Under the pieces are notes generated by a model, which saw nothing but the letters and a program-made list of their open reading frames with translations, made no database searches and was not told where the DNA came from. Shown here piece by piece: positions 25,001 to 35,850 of a stretch of DNA of 64,000 nucleotides. The stretch is from Ophiodon elongatus (lineage: Eukaryota > Chordata > Actinopteri > Perciformes > Hexagrammidae): contig JACSYO010001998.1 in NCBI GenBank assembly GCA_016806645.1, positions 536,001 through 600,000 on the forward strand. Direction: 5' to 3'. Every line of letters starts with the position of its first letter. Within the stretch, counting starts at the first letter, position 1. Both the position numbers and the translations under genes were made by a program.

Positions 25001-26039
25001 GGGAATAAACACTTTTATTTATGCATTTATAAAAGCACGATGTTAGAAAACCAAAGGGCTGCTTTTATTCCGACAGCCTGACAGACACAACTACCACAGG
25101 TACAAGCTAGTTTAATGTGTATCATTTTGTCTGTAGAAGAGGACTTATTACCATTCCTTAGGTATTTAGAGACCATTTTGCACCCCTTCTTATCCTTTCA
25201 TTTAATCTAAAATGAAGCATTTTTGAGGTTTACTTTTGTTAACCTGTTAACCCCTGGCTCTATCCCTTGGAAAAAACAAACCATCTCAAATAGCGTACCC
25301 GAAATGAATGAGGACTTCTTCCTCACCCATACGGCTTATATGCATATTTATGGTCTCATTTGTAAGTTAAGATGCTAAGGGAGATGACCTTATTGTCAGT
25401 AAACCTATTTCTATTACCATTCCAGAGTAAATGAGGATGGAATAAAGGAAAACAAGAAGATTTTTATCCCCGCCTCGTAAATCTAAATTTCAAAGCCAAT
25501 ATGTAAATGTCAAAGTAAATCAACTTTTATTGTCACACATTGTACATAGCACAGCACACAGTGAGCTCCAGGCTCTGCATTTAGCCTGTTCTAGTACTAG
25601 GAGCAGTGGGCAACCAGGTACTGGGTCAGTCTGATAAAAGTACGATCTAAAGAGTTTACAGCAATGCTTTTTAAATATGTAACTGAAACTGCATCACATA
25701 AGTAACACTTGATGCACACTACGCAGCAATACTTATAAGTTGCATATGTTTATTGTGCTTACATGGTGCATGTTCCTAAATAAAGTTGTGTTTAGTGTTA
25801 CAGAATGAGTGCTTGTCTGTTTATTTACTATGGTGCTAACATTAGATGTAACAGTAACAAACTTCCTATAATAAAGTAAAATTTGAATCTTTAGGATCTA
25901 TATTATTTCATACACCCAGACATCACACATCAGACAATTGATGGTTAGCATTTTGTTCAGTAATAGTGAATCAATTTATTTATAATCAGTAATTACCTCT
26001 TTATAGTAGCTGTCATTGTTAATTAGAGTGTGTCTGTTT
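25001..26039. other. Mostly unrecognised non-coding DNA with one repeat fragment
   Basis: 25509-25630 (CAACTTTTATTGTCACACAT, GCACACAGTGAGCTCC, CTAGGAGCAGTGGGCAACC) resembles a dispersed fish retroposon fragment. The rest is AT-rich and shows nothing I can name. Confidence 0.4.
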
Positions 26040-26540
26040 CAGCCCAGTGTTCCCTTAACCCTATGTTATCATTACTATTCACTCTTATATCCCCTCAGCC
26101 CTATGTTACCTCAGATCAATATGTTTGCCGATGCCCTGCCATTTTTTCCGATGGCCCATTAATCTGAAATCGCAATATTCGGAAATATTCTCCCATTCAA
26201 CCAAAATCCCATTTGAACGACAACCTGATATCCCAAAAACAAATGCCTACAAAGGCTAAGGCATGACCCTCCCTAGTCTGCCTCTGATTGGCTTACTGTG
26301 ATATGCTTACCCTAACCAATCTCACTCCTCATGCCTAAACCTAACCAACCCAGTCAACAAAGGCAATGAGTACAAACTAGACCACTGTCTGTTATCAGAT
26401 AGTGTTAGCATCATGACTGGTCCGTGTTAAAATCTATCTATAACTTGTTGTGATACCACGCTGAGGGAACGTGGGGCTGAGGGATAATAGGGCCTAATTT
26501 GGAAAGGAAAAAAAACATAGGAAGAAACATAGGCCTGACT
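26040..26540. mobile_element. MITE-like unit with inverted ends of tandem units
   Basis: CCCTCAGCCCTATGTTACCT (from 26092) is matched in inverse by GAGGGAACGTGGGGCTGAGG (from 26463); 20 of 23 bases pair. Outside each arm lie further degraded units (GTTCCCTTAACCCTATGTTA on the left; AACATAGGAAGAAACATAGG on the right), so each end is a small array of a CCCTATGTTCCCTCAG-like unit. The interior (CCAAAAACAAATGCCTACAA, ATGCCTAAACCTAACCAACC) has no coding frame. Mobility is inferred from structure. Confidence 0.5.
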
Positions 26541-27210
26541 TTGTTCCTGTACTGGATTAAAACTACCTACTTTAGGTGATCGCAAGAAACATTGCATGCC
26601 TGCATTTCTATCTCACCATTATCAGCCTCATTGTTTATTGTTCACTCTCCTACAGCTGTAACATTTCCTGCTTCTGCTGCGTCACATTAAAAGCCTTCGA
26701 TTGGCGAACAACCGGATTGTTTTATTATGAATCAGCTACGGGAAATGCAATGTATTTGTCTCATTTTGATCATTGATCATTGATCAAAAAAAAATAAAAA
26801 TCAACCAGCCAATGGGACAGGCGGGAGCAGCCGCAGTGAGGTGTTAGATGAAGGGCTGCAGGCAGCAGTTTGTAATAACCTGCACACTTCCAACTCGTCG
26901 CCATGATAAACTACTCCCTTTACTGTGACATTCTGTTGTGTGGGAAATTACTGGGGCTGTGTGCACAGCTTGAGATCAGCTCACAGTTGCTCCCAGCATG
27001 ACGGAAAAAGTTAAATTATTGTCTTTCTTCTTCATTAAAACAACTTGACCCAACGAATCATCTCAGCCCACAGTTTGCTTGGCTACAGTGTCAGAAGATG
27101 CCCCATTCACTCGTTCTCTGTTGCACTTCTGGCAGAGTAGCTGCTCAAAGCATCTCTGCTGTCCTCGGGGGGGGTCGATGCATATGGTTTCAAATGTATT
27201 TAGCATGGAA
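26541..27210. other. Non-coding stretch, nothing recognised
   Basis: Contains three TGATCAT units at 26764-26785 followed by an A run. No gene or larger repeat seen. Confidence 0.4.
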
Positions 27211-27700
27211 CTATAAAGCAAGGAATCTCTGTCCGTTCCTCTGTAGGTATGACCTTAGCATATCTCAAGAACCTTTCATCTGATCTACTTCAGACTTGGC
27301 GGGTGTATTGCTGGGGACCCAAGGAAGTGTAGCGTCAAAGTTGGTGCAATTTCCATATGGTGGCATAACAATGAACTTTAAGTTTTGGCCAAGTCAAAAA
27401 AATAACAAAAATCTCATTAAGGCCTTGTGCTATTACAACCACATTTGGTGAACAAGTGGAGCTTTGACATCGGTGTGAGCATATGAAATTTAGTGCCATT
27501 TGGCCAATAAGTGGCGCCGTAGCAGCTTCATATAACTATAAATTAAGGAATCTCTGTCGGTCCCTATGTGTGTGTGCGCCTGTGTGTGTCCTTTGCATAT
27601 CTCGAGAACCGTCCAGCTGACCAAATTCATACGAAGAGTGTATATTGCTGGGGCCCCAAGGACGTACAGTGAGGAAGTTGTTGAAAAATGGACAAGCGAC
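27211..27700 (+). repeat. Two tandem copies of a GCATATCTCAAGAACC repeat
   Basis: AAGGAATCTCTGTCCGT at 27219 recurs as AAGGAATCTCTGTCGGT at 27544, a period of 325 bp. GCATATCTCAAGAACC / GCATATCTCGAGAACC and ATTGCTGGGGACCCAAGGA / ATTGCTGGGGCCCCAAGGA keep the same spacing in both. The second copy is cut at about 27690. The unit is known to me as a recurrent fish repeat without coding content. Confidence 0.75.
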
Positions 27701-27769
27701 ATATTCAATATTAACAAGCTTAAAATCCTTTGATATATGTGTAAGTTCATGGATCCTATTCATTTTCTA

Positions 27770-28460
27770 TGGAAAGCAAGGCAAGGGAGCTGGCCGTGTG
27801 TGGCATGAAGGATATGATGAGTTGCTTGACTATTCTACGTATCGGAATTTGCACAACCTCAACTTTACGCAAAAAAAGCCAGCCCATCACAAGGCAGCAG
27901 GCTCGCGAAACTCAGATCAAACATTAAAACTAGACAGTGCTGATAAAAAGTTTGTCACCCGGACGCCTTGTTTAACTCGGTCGAGCCAAAAAACAAGCCC
28001 ACCCACCGGCCAGAGCAAACACTCACCATGGCTCTCGAAACTCAAACTGTCAAACTAGGCAGCGCGGTTAAAAAATGAATCAGTATTCGGTTACCCCTAC
28101 GGCCTATTTCTCGTTGTTGGCCAAAACCAAGCACCGCCAACCTACCGGAACAAACTGGAGCGGATTGGGTGCATCTCCACCATAAGTCGAGCATGTCTTC
28201 TGCTGCGCTCACTGACGGAAATTCCCTTTTCCTGCTGGATATATTAACGTTACAAACAATCCCTTCTTCACTTCCCCGGAGTCAACAAGCGATTAGTGCC
28301 TCTCAACAACGCTGCAGGCAGCACTTCTGGGGGCTAAGGGATAAGCTCGCACCGAGCGGGCACGCGTTCCTAATGGGCACTGCAGTAGTAGTAAAACACT
28401 CTTGGTGTTGCCATCAGGAAGTGCTGCCAAATCAATCAGGACTGCAATTTTAAGCACTAG
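27770..28460. repeat. Probable dispersed repeat with an internal direct repeat
   Basis: GGCTCGCGAAACTCAGATCA (27901) and GGCTCTCGAAACTCAAACTG (28029) start two related segments; each continues AAACTAG(A/G)CAG(T/C)GC. The segment ends near GGAAGTGCTGCCAAATCAAT. The composition (CpG in an otherwise AT-rich area) differs from the neighbours. I cannot name the family. Confidence 0.35.
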
Positions 28461-29379
28461 ATGCATCTTTAAATGTACATTAGAAGGAAGCTAACAGAAC
28501 ATGTGCTGGGGACCAATGATTTTGTCCTTCGGCCACCTTATAGGCTAAAAGAACTAAAACATTAAATAAATAAAACCTTGTGAATAATTTAGGTCCCCTC
28601 TTCATGTTATCTTCATAAAAGTAGCTTACAAAGATATTGGGACTGGGTTGAGTCATAATTTCATCATCCCTGTTTAAAATTCAAGAAGCTTTGTGATGAG
28701 AAGAACACTGTCTTGTAAATTATTTTCAGCTGTCTATATGACAACATCATGCTCTTTTGAATTGGTTAAGCTCTGTGTCCAACATCAACCTCACAGCTCT
28801 GGCTTCCTTTTCATATTATTTTGAAAGGAAATGCAGAGATGTTACACTTGGCCCATGGGAGAAAGACGTACATGTATTTGGAAAATATCCAAAGACAAAT
28901 CCTGACCGAGGAGTTCAAGAATAGATAAAGTGAGGACTTCTAAAAAGTATATTTTGACTGTATACCACTGTCTTTCATTTTGCATCATAGAGGAAAGTAG
29001 GCAGCAGAATGTGTCTCTGATAAAGTGTAGGGTCATGGCACTTTCTGACGGCAGTCTTGTTAAAGCATCTCAGTATTTCTGTTGTGGACATATCTACATT
29101 TGTGGCGACAACATCCTGTTTGTATGCTTGGGAAGACACAAGAGCACCGTGGTGAACATGGTGAGACTATAAGCTAAGCTTAAGTATTTGGGGTCTGGGC
29201 TGAGATTGATGCAACGTGGCAGGAACAATGATGATAGGTGCTTCTATGTGACATATGCAGATGTGTTTCTAGCACCGGGGTCTCCAAGACACACTCTGGG
29301 GCTGAGCACAGGGGCAGGAGACCAACTAGAAAGACACCAGAGAGTTGAAACGTCTGTAATTTCATTGCACTAATGCAGT
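28461..29379. other. Non-coding stretch, nothing recognised
   Basis: No supported gene; a short frame at 29188-29373 is not recognised. The right end borders a LINE fragment. Confidence 0.4.
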
Positions 29380-29560
29380 TTTAAAATGTGTCTCTCTGCA
29401 GAGCTGTATTACAATTAAAAGAGAGTCACAGTTGTGTGTCATCCACATACCGACGAAGGAGAGATATCAAAGTGAGAAATTATGTAAGCAAGGGGCAGCA
29501 TGTACTCAGCAAACATCATTGGACCCAGAATTGGGCCTTGTGGCACACCGTATATCAAGC
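29380..29560 (-). pseudogene. LINE reverse transcriptase fragment (L2-like)
   Basis: Minus-strand translation gives GVPQGPILGPMMFAEYMLPL (29549 down), the conserved GVPQGSxLGP block, and about 90 bases later RYVDDTQL (YVDD encoded by 29449-29438), the catalytic box. About 30 residues lie between the two, as in L2/CR1-group RTs. A frameshift separates them. Only this part of the palm remains. This piece covers the domain deleted from the LINE at 19985-20843, but the two are 9 kb apart and need not be related insertions. Confidence 0.7.
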
Positions 29561-30208
29561 GGAAACCTTGTATGTCCAAAAGTGTTACTTTTTGAGAAAT
29601 AAAAAAAAACACTGCATTATCAAATTTGGCAATGTGTCTTTATATATGGTCAGATACTTTGCATGCATCATTGTGTTATTTATATTTTACAACAATCAAG
29701 TTCAATGGAGTTTTGGAGGACGGCGTTTTTTGACCAGAGAATGACCGTAATGCATCGCATTATGCTAGCAACGCTAGTCCCTTCAATAAAGTCAACGTCA
29801 GAGCTGCGTCCTCTCTGCCTGAAGTAAGTCCACCAGCTGTCGAGGGGCCGATGTAAAGCTCAAAGTCGGAGCCGAGCACCACCTACATCCAGGGCCTTTC
29901 CAAACCAACCTAGAGCCGGCGCTCACGGAGCCGCATAGGGGAAGTGTGGTTTTCATTATGTGTCATTATTGAAACAAGAGAGAGAGTGAATTAACAAGCT
30001 CTTTTTTTAAAATACTTTTTATTGGTTAGATATTTTTTAAAACCATCCCATTTTCAGGTTTTTAAACGCACAAACTCTTGGTTGGTCGATAAGTTCAGCT
30101 TCCCTTTCACCTTCCTGCCCTTGTCTGCAAAAAATAGAAAATGTCCCATTCGCACACAAACTTCCCCACCTTATCCATTAACCACCATCCTTTACCTATT
30201 CACCTGCT
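29561..30208. other. Non-coding stretch, nothing recognised
   Basis: 29820-29940 is CpG-richer (GAGCCGGCGCTCACGGAG). No gene evidence. Confidence 0.35.
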
Positions 30209-30910
30209 TTGTCCTCACATCTATCACAGACGTGGCATAAACACACGCATACTCCCGGGCCCCATCTCTTCCAGTCACACCTACACCCCACCCCTCCACT
30301 CTCCTCCCCTAATGCCCCCCGCCCCCCCTCCCCTTCCGCCGCCGATAGCATCTCTGTCTCTCGCAGAGGAAAATGTCTACCTCCGCTGCTTCCTTATCAC
30401 AGGAACAATGCGGCGGAGTGCAATGACACGGCCGCCTTATCAGCAGCACAATACACAAAAGCCGACACAATGCCACACATCGGCGCGCAAACTCGTAATA
30501 CGGCTCATTCAGCTCCGGTGAATCAAGCTACTTGCACAATGCCGCCTCACAGGGATGCATTGATGACCGTGTTCCTACTTGGGGTTTTATTTGTGTGTTT
30601 GCTGCCTGTCGATGTGCCAAAGGACGAGGCACTTAACCCTCGGTGCTCAACTATAGAATCAATCAAATCTTTACACCGGAGACTTTTGAATTCGGCATGC
30701 AGCCCTGTGCTTATTCAAACTGGTGTGCGAAATGACGGCATTGGTTTTTACATCACTCTCCGCCAATGTGCCTTGTCGGTGAAGTGCCTCGAGTCCCGGC
30801 GGAATCAAAGAGCAGAGTCGATTGTGAAGAGTGAAGCAATGTTCAACAGCTGTAAAGGCAGAAATCCATCCTACGACACTTTTAGTAGATTAGTAGACAG
30901 CGGTGTATAG
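30209..30910 (+). other. 233-codon open frame, product unknown
   Basis: This is the longest open frame in the window outside mobile elements. The first third is His/Pro/Ser-rich and looks like low-complexity chance coding. Around residue 119 there is a short hydrophobic run (MTVFLLGVLFVCLLPVDV). The remainder is mixed and shows no motif that I know. There is no evident Kozak context, splice signal or neighbour supporting it. CpG content is higher than around it. It could be part of an exon, a conserved non-coding block or chance; I favour chance or non-coding. Confidence 0.15.
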
Positions 30911-32708
30911 AAAACAACCAGAGCAGATATATGGCAACCACAGGGAAAGGTCACATTTTGATTTAAAGCAGGTGTCTGTAAAAGATTATATGACAGGACA
31001 CCTCAAACATAGTTAATAGTGAATCAGCGCCCAGAGTGTACCCATGGCATCTTCCTAGAGGAGTGGGGTACTCGTGGCAGGCCGTCCTGTGAGCAAACAA
31101 GACCAGCATTGGATGGGTGCTGGTTCCCACAAACTGCAGAGGTAGTTTGTGTTGTCTCAAGGGTCGACAATGGCCAGCCAATGTCTATAGGCAGGGAAAA
31201 CACCCAAAATTATATTTTATCCAATTAAAGGGACTCTAACATTGGAATAATTGAAACATTACGTTAATTTATAATCATTGAAAGCTGTACACCATCAATT
31301 ATAAAATAATTTACACATCACAAAAACAAAAGTTCACAATGCTCTCACAACGTAAACATTAATTACTAATGTAGTCGGAGGCGGAGTCATCTGCTATGAA
31401 GGTGCTGCAGACGACAGAACCCTGAGTTCCCTCTTCGCTAAAGCCATGAGAGCTCGTCTCAGTGCCCAACATGTTGGAGACCAGACTCTCAGACGTCTTT
31501 ACAGGACTGTAGAATAAATACTGTGTGCTGCCCATGTGAGAAGTACATTTAAAAAGTGCACTAAACTGGCACATACATCTGCTTGATAGAGTTGATTGAT
31601 TTATGCGTTTCCACGAGAGCTTGCATGAATTTGCTGATTATACAGATTGCCCATGGCAGTTTCTGTGATCGGCAGATGGATTTATTGATATTATATTTTA
31701 AAATGCATGCTAAAATTGCATATTTACTCTTGTGAAATCCTGCGGTTGCTCCTCACACAAATTATTTTCTGGAGCGTCTGCAGTTCTGACGGTTTTTTAA
31801 AGCTCGATGATTCTCCTGGACCTCGCAGGCCAGCTGGATTCTCACGATATCAAGAGGTCACGCGGGGTCAAGGGATCCCAGGGAGATCCGTCTTCAAGTA
31901 ATACATTTGTGTCAGGACCAATCGGCGTCAAGTTAGTACCTCTTCATTACCTTTTGACTAACTTCATACGTGAACTTTAACTGTAATCCACTTTTCGTTT
32001 GAATGTAAGCTACGGTTTTTAAATTCAGACATCCACACTCATTAAATACAACCACTGCTGGTTTGTAAACCGTTGTAGCTGTGAGAAGAGAACCACCTGT
32101 GTTTTGCTGTAGATACCAAGGTTAAGCAGCTTATCCAGCCCCGCATTACACCCGGCACGCCTCTGGAATCTCTCCATTTCGCCAGAACCGGGCTGTAGGT
32201 TTCAGTCCGTGCGAATGTCTCGGGAGGAAGCTCACTAGAAAAGACCAATCTCCCCAATTCTTTAAGGGGCATATAAGGTTGAGTCTCGCTCTCCCCTGGT
32301 GATCGCCGCTCTCGCTTCCCCCCCAGAGGAAGCAGTTAGAGATGAGCCGCTGAAATCCCAGTCGATACCCCCTCGCTCCCAAAACAGCGGCGGAAAAAAC
32401 TTCAGGGAGAAGATCAGACACCATGAATAACTGCTTTGGGAAACTGTAAACCAACACACACATGCTCACACACATGCGGACGCGCGTTCGCCCCCGTACA
32501 AACGGAAAATATGGCAGCGCAAAGCAGCGGTGGCTCCAATCGGTGGCCCGTGACCACGCAGAGCGATGTCCTGTGGGAGGCTGCGGCCCATTTATGAAGT
32601 AAGAAAAAAAAACAAGGCTGCCCGGCGGTCAATTTATGCAGACGGCACAGTATCGACGGAGATAAACACAAGCGCGGGAAACTGCTGAGCACTATACAAA
32701 CACTTAAA
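30911..32708. other. Non-coding stretch with one collagen-like patch
   Basis: 31818-31889 reads as Gly-X-Y-like triplets with several mutated glycines (see findings). 32280-32580 is moderately CpG-rich. Nothing else is recognised. Confidence 0.35.
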
Positions 32709-32743
32709 GTGTGTGTGTATGTGTGTGTGTGTGTGTGTGTGTG
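32709..32743 (+). repeat. (GT)n microsatellite
   Basis: About 17 GT units with one AT interruption at 32719. Confidence 0.9.
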
Positions 32744-32902
32744 CGCTAGCTTTGACCCCAGGCCTGCTGTTACAGCAGTTTCGACGTGCAATTACCCGGT
32801 GAGAACGCGTCTTTGGCCCGTTCTGCAAAAGCCTTTCTGATGGTAAAGCTCTCTCCATCCGTGTGAGGGTGTAGCCCATCAGAGTGTGCATTGTCTGTCT
32901 GA

Positions 32903-32929
32903 GTGTGTGTGTGTGTGTGTGTGTGTGTT
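32903..32929 (+). repeat. (GT)n microsatellite followed by a G run
   Basis: Thirteen GT units and then TGGGGGGGCGG. Confidence 0.9.
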
Positions 32930-33169
32930 GGGGGGGCGGACAAAATTGATGTTTCTCGAGGGAATAGCAATTTCTCTCTCCTCTGCCGAGTTGGGAGAAG
33001 GCCAGTTGTGATTGGTTTTTCCTCCACATCCCTTCATCATAATAACAACTTGATTCTGGCGCCTCGAACACACACTTCCTCTCTTCCGCCGGCCCGCTCT
33101 GCATCACCGGCTCCTGTTTTTATCACTCTTTAAATACACACAGTCCCCGACACACTGCTTCATCATTCA

Positions 33170-33735
33170 TCCGGTCTTCCTCCCCCTATATACCCTTCCC
33201 CTCTTTTTGTCATTTTAGTTTCTCTCTCCCCGCATCTTCCTCTTTATCCGCCCTCCTCTTCGTCGCCACTCGGCTTTGGCATCGTTCCCCTTGTCTGCTC
33301 TTCCCTCCTTTAGATCATCCCTCAATCCTTTCCCCTACACTGTTGCACTGTTTGGCTTCTTCTCTTCATTTATCCACAGCTCCCCGTCGCTCCTCTTATT
33401 TCCTCTCCTTTCCTTGCTTCATTTTCTTTCATCTTTTCCTCCTTTCTCTCCTTGTTTCCTCTTCTCCTTTCCTGTCCTCCTCATTTATCCATGATGTCCT
33501 CAGTTCCTCGCAGTTCCTCCTACCCTTCTCTTTTCCTTGTTTTCTCTCATTGCTTTTATTTTCTCTTCTCATTTCCCCCTATTACTGTCACTTTTTCCTC
33601 CTCTCCTTGTTTTTTCTCCTCCTCTCCTATCCTTCCTATTTATCCACAATGTCCTCATTTCCGTCTTTTCCTTTCTTCTCCTCGTTTCTTGCCAATCCTC
33701 TCGCCTCCTTGTTTCCTCTTGTTTCCTTCGTCTCA
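33170..33735 (+). repeat. Long polypyrimidine tract with degenerate internal units
   Basis: More than 500 bp made almost only of C and T. The phrases CATTTATCCACAG (33366), CATTTATCCATGATGTCCTC (33483) and TATTTATCCACAATGTCCTC (33638) recur 115-155 bp apart, each followed by TTCCTCxTTTCTT-type sequence. Long frames here on both strands are composition artefacts. It could form intramolecular triplex DNA. Confidence 0.75.
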
Positions 33736-34558
33736 TACCTGAGGCCTTCAACCTCCTGCTGTTTCATGAAATAAAAATGAAAGTTATTAACATATTGGTT
33801 CATTTGAGGTTTTAGGGTTGTTTCCACTTACTAAAAACATTTGTCTAATGACTCCTTTTCCTTTTCATCTCATTACGCTGCTGCTTTCCTCTGCCTCTCT
33901 TTGACTTAATGTCCCGGATCCTTTTAACCTTCTCTTTATCCCGAACCTTTTCCTCTTTTTCATGCATTTAACCATTTAACCCGTCACCTCTTTCTCTCCC
34001 TCGATTCCTTTCTGAGTTTTATTTCACACATCCTCCTGTTTTTCATTATTTTTCAGTCCTTTCATCTCCTTATCTTAGCTGTTTAATCCTCCTCTCTTTG
34101 CACATCCGCCTTCCTTTCTTTCTCTCCTCTTACCTAATATGTATCGCTACCTGCGGGCCGAGCCTCCTGCTGGATCTCAAAGAGTCGATTCACAGCAAAG
34201 TTATTTATTAAAGAGCTGATTGTGGGATTAAAGATTGATTGTGCTATTAAAGTATTGTTTAGCGGAACAGACAGCCCCCGAGAGCGGTCCCCTTCGTCTG
34301 GCTCTATATTCATCCATCCACAACAGGAGCACGTCTAGGAAACAAATAGGGTGTATCTGTTTTTATTCGTATAAACTTTATTTGCTTTGGTCATCAGCTT
34401 CGCTGATCAAAGCTCCTGGTTTTTATACATGAATATGCAGTAAGTAAGTAATTATGCTTTTACTGTCTTGATTCAAGGACAATCTGACAGGATACGTAAT
34501 GGTGGGTTCATGCTAATGGAGACGAAGTGTGTAAGAAACGTAGATGATAATTATAGTA
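33736..34558. other. Non-coding stretch, possible conserved element
   Basis: Pyrimidine-rich to about 34130, then 34180-34260 with TTTATTAAAGAGCTGATTG and ATTAAAGATTGATTGTGC, which resembles homeodomain/HMG-binding-rich conserved elements. This is only a resemblance. Confidence 0.3.
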
Positions 34559-34800
34559 CAGTCCGTAAGTATTTGGACAGAAACTCATTATTTTGCTGTG
34601 ATGGCCCTTTGCCAAAAATAAATAAATAACTGGAAATTCTTGGACTGCACTACAGCCTGTTCACATTCTACTTCCAGCTGTCTTATACTCAGTGATTAAA
34701 GTATGCAACCAGGCATGAATGGAGAAAATGAGACCAAATACCAAAATAATTGGATCAAAAGCCTCTCCATAGCAGTCTGGGCACATACTGTACATACAGA
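34559..34800. mobile_element. Possible Tc1-like MITE fragment
   Basis: CAGTCCGTAAGTATTTGGAC at 34560 is like the terminal repeat of several fish Tc1/mariner-type elements. AATGGAGAAAATGAGACCAA further in also recurs in such elements. A matching inverted end is not clear, so one end is probably lost. Confidence 0.35.
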
Positions 34801-34838
34801 TGTAAGGTTGGCTTCAGGATTGCATCCCTGCTTCCTAT

Positions 34839-35170
34839 CAAAGACTGCATATAAGTGGACGCCCTAAAGCATATTCCGCTTTATGGTCTATTTGACTCTA
34901 AATGGACCATAATTTACTAAATGAACATCATGTTGTATTGAAGAAGACTTGAAACTAGAGATTGAGACATAAACTCATGTTTACAATGTTTACTGAGGGA
35001 ATAAATCAAGAGAGAAGTAGAGTCATTTTCTATAGACTTCTATACAATCAGACTTCTTTTTGCAACAGGAGGAGTCGCCCCCTGCTGGTCATTAGAGAGA
35101 ATGCAGGTTTAAAACACTTCTGCATTGGCTTCACTCTTCAGAGCCAGAGGTTGCTGCCTGCTTTCTAGTG
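34839..35170 (+). repeat. Shortened copy of the 480-bp dispersed repeat
   Basis: Head GACTGCATATAAGTGGACG jumps directly to CCCTAAAGCATATTCCGC, skipping the GACGTCA and GATGGCG part, then TTTATGGTCTATTTGACTCT, GAAGAAGACTTGAAACTAGA and TCGCCCCCTGCTGGTCATTA to a GGTTGCTGCCTGC end. About 170 bp are missing compared with 50561-51000. Same orientation as that copy. Confidence 0.8.
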
Positions 35171-35596
35171 AAGATGCCGTTCTGTTGTCTTCATGAATTT
35201 GTGGCACGATAGTGAACACCTTCAAGTCTGAGCCCATGATACGTGGCTGTAAAACTCAGCTGTGAGTGGATTCTCCCACTGCAGGTTGGGACTCAGTGGC
35301 TGTCACAAGTGAGGGTAAGACGAAGCGCCAGATTGACAGGTGGACTAATGCAGCATCATGAGTAACGCTGATGCGGTACCCAAATGCAGAGGTGAAGAGG
35401 AAGCCTGAAGACGAGGCTCCCAAATTACCAGTTAATCTACATATGTTCCAACCTGTAACTCGTGTAAAAACTAGGGATGGTAATGTTGAGAAACTAGCAA
35501 GAGTATAGGATTCAACATAAAAACCCAGCCTAGTGTTGCCAACTCTTTTCCAATGAATGACACATGTTTTTGAAGATTACCAACACCAGCTTTAAT
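35171..35596. other. Non-coding stretch, nothing recognised
   Basis: No gene or repeat seen. Confidence 0.4.
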
Positions 35597-35850
35597 GGTA
35601 AATAAATGGACTTGTATTTGTTTAACGTTTTTCTAGTCCTTCGGCCACTCAAAGCCCTTTTACGTTACACTACATTGAACTCCATGTCATCCCCCTCATT
35701 CACACACAGTCATACATTGATGGCAGGGGCTACCATGCAAGGTGCCACCTGCCCATCAGGACTAAACAATCACACCCATTCAGGAGCAATTTGGGGTCAA
35801 GTGTGATACCCAAGGACCCATCGACATGGCTTGGAAGACCCCGGGATCGA
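35597..35850 (-). mobile_element. tRNA-derived SINE, inverted, nearly full 3' body
   Basis: On the minus strand: GTTCGATCCCGGGGTCTTCC (B-box-like, from 35848), TCCTTGGGTATCACACTTGA, CCAAATTGCTCCTGAATGGG, TGATGGGCAGGTGGCACCTT, GCATGGTAGCCCCTGCCATC, AAAAGGGCTTTGAGTGGCC and AAATACAAGTCCATTTATT. This is the most complete SINE copy after 55484-55725. Confidence 0.75.

Noticed and set aside
33276..33827. Several frames of 60-143 codons, both strands
   Set aside because: Composition artefact of the polypyrimidine tract (Leu/Ser/Phe/Pro or Arg/Lys/Glu only).
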